Below are positions 15,046-15,077 of a DNA stretch of 15,077 nt, piece after piece; within the stretch, counting starts at the first letter, position 1, and each line of letters starts with the position of its first letter. The notes beneath the pieces were generated by a model, which did not search any database, was not told where the DNA came from, and saw only the letters and a list, made by a program, of their open reading frames with translations. The stretch comes from Candidatus Poseidoniales archaeon (GTDB taxonomy: Archaea > Thermoplasmatota > Poseidoniia > Poseidoniales > Poseidoniaceae), in contig QQSG01000135.1 of assembly GCA_003602665.1 (NCBI GenBank), positions 10,475 to 25,551 on the forward strand, read 5' to 3'. A program made the position numbers and the translations under genes.

Positions 15046-15077
15046 ATGGATGATGATTTAGTCCGTGCATATGCACT
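15046..15077 (+). CDS. Possible start of a divergent gene (10 codons, runs off the window)
   Basis: An ATG at 15046, preceded by GGAGG at 3 nt, opens a frame reading MDDDLVRAYA to the window edge. An upstream in-frame stop (TGA at 14998) fits this as the start of a gene. The position, divergent from sufC, is where a suf regulator is often found, but ten residues are too few to identify it. No TATA element is clear. A 12-bp palindrome (GTGCATATGCAC, 15065-15076) lies within it. Confidence 0.3.
   Translation, partial: MDDDLVRAYA

Noticed and set aside
14975..15077. Minus-strand frame open from the window edge to a stop near 14975, possibly the end of a gene upstream of sufC
   Set aside because: The translation (VHMHGLNHHPC...) looks non-coding, and it overlaps the inverted repeat and the likely promoter.

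Overview
The window looks like a compact, AT-leaning archaeal chromosome segment, most plausibly from a marine Thermoplasmatota-type euryarchaeon (Poseidoniales / Marine Group II or a relative). This placement is inference. It rests on an archaeal CTP-dependent riboflavin kinase (DUF120 family), a DUF835 protein (a family common in Thermoplasmata and Thermococci), TATA-like boxes about 27 nt before predicted transcript starts, and a repeated GGTGA Shine-Dalgarno motif. Genes are packed tightly, with many ATGA start/stop overlaps and two convergent pairs whose stop codons touch.

Left part (1-2250): the 5' end of an RND/MMPL-type exporter leaves the window on the minus strand. It shares a short divergent promoter region with a small Rieske ferredoxin. 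A convergent citrate synthase follows, and it resembles the mitochondrial/Geobacter type more than the usual prokaryotic type.

Centre-left (2252-6275): a minus-strand operon of three overlapping genes. It starts with a DUF835 protein carrying a long charged tail, followed by a DnaA/Hda-like AAA+ ATPase without the DnaA DNA-binding domain, and ends with a YkgJ-like cysteine-cluster protein and a hairpin/T-run terminator. This operon is the best candidate in the window for an undescribed system.

Centre (6313-8077): a plus-strand run of a DUF309 protein and two unrecognised membrane proteins. A Kbl-type alpha-oxoamine synthase converges on it. The riboflavin kinase gene is read divergently from kbl.

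Right part (9831-14954): one minus-strand operon, sufC-sufB-sufD-sufS-sufE-sufT. It encodes a complete Fe-S cluster assembly pathway: sulfur mobilisation by SufS and SufE, the SufBCD scaffold, and a MIP18/DUF59 maturation factor. The Rieske protein and possibly the YkgJ-like protein are potential clients. Upstream of sufC lie a perfect inverted repeat and the possible start of a divergent gene.

No rRNA, tRNA, CRISPR array, insertion sequence or attachment site was recognised. All family calls were made by reading motifs by eye, without database searches.
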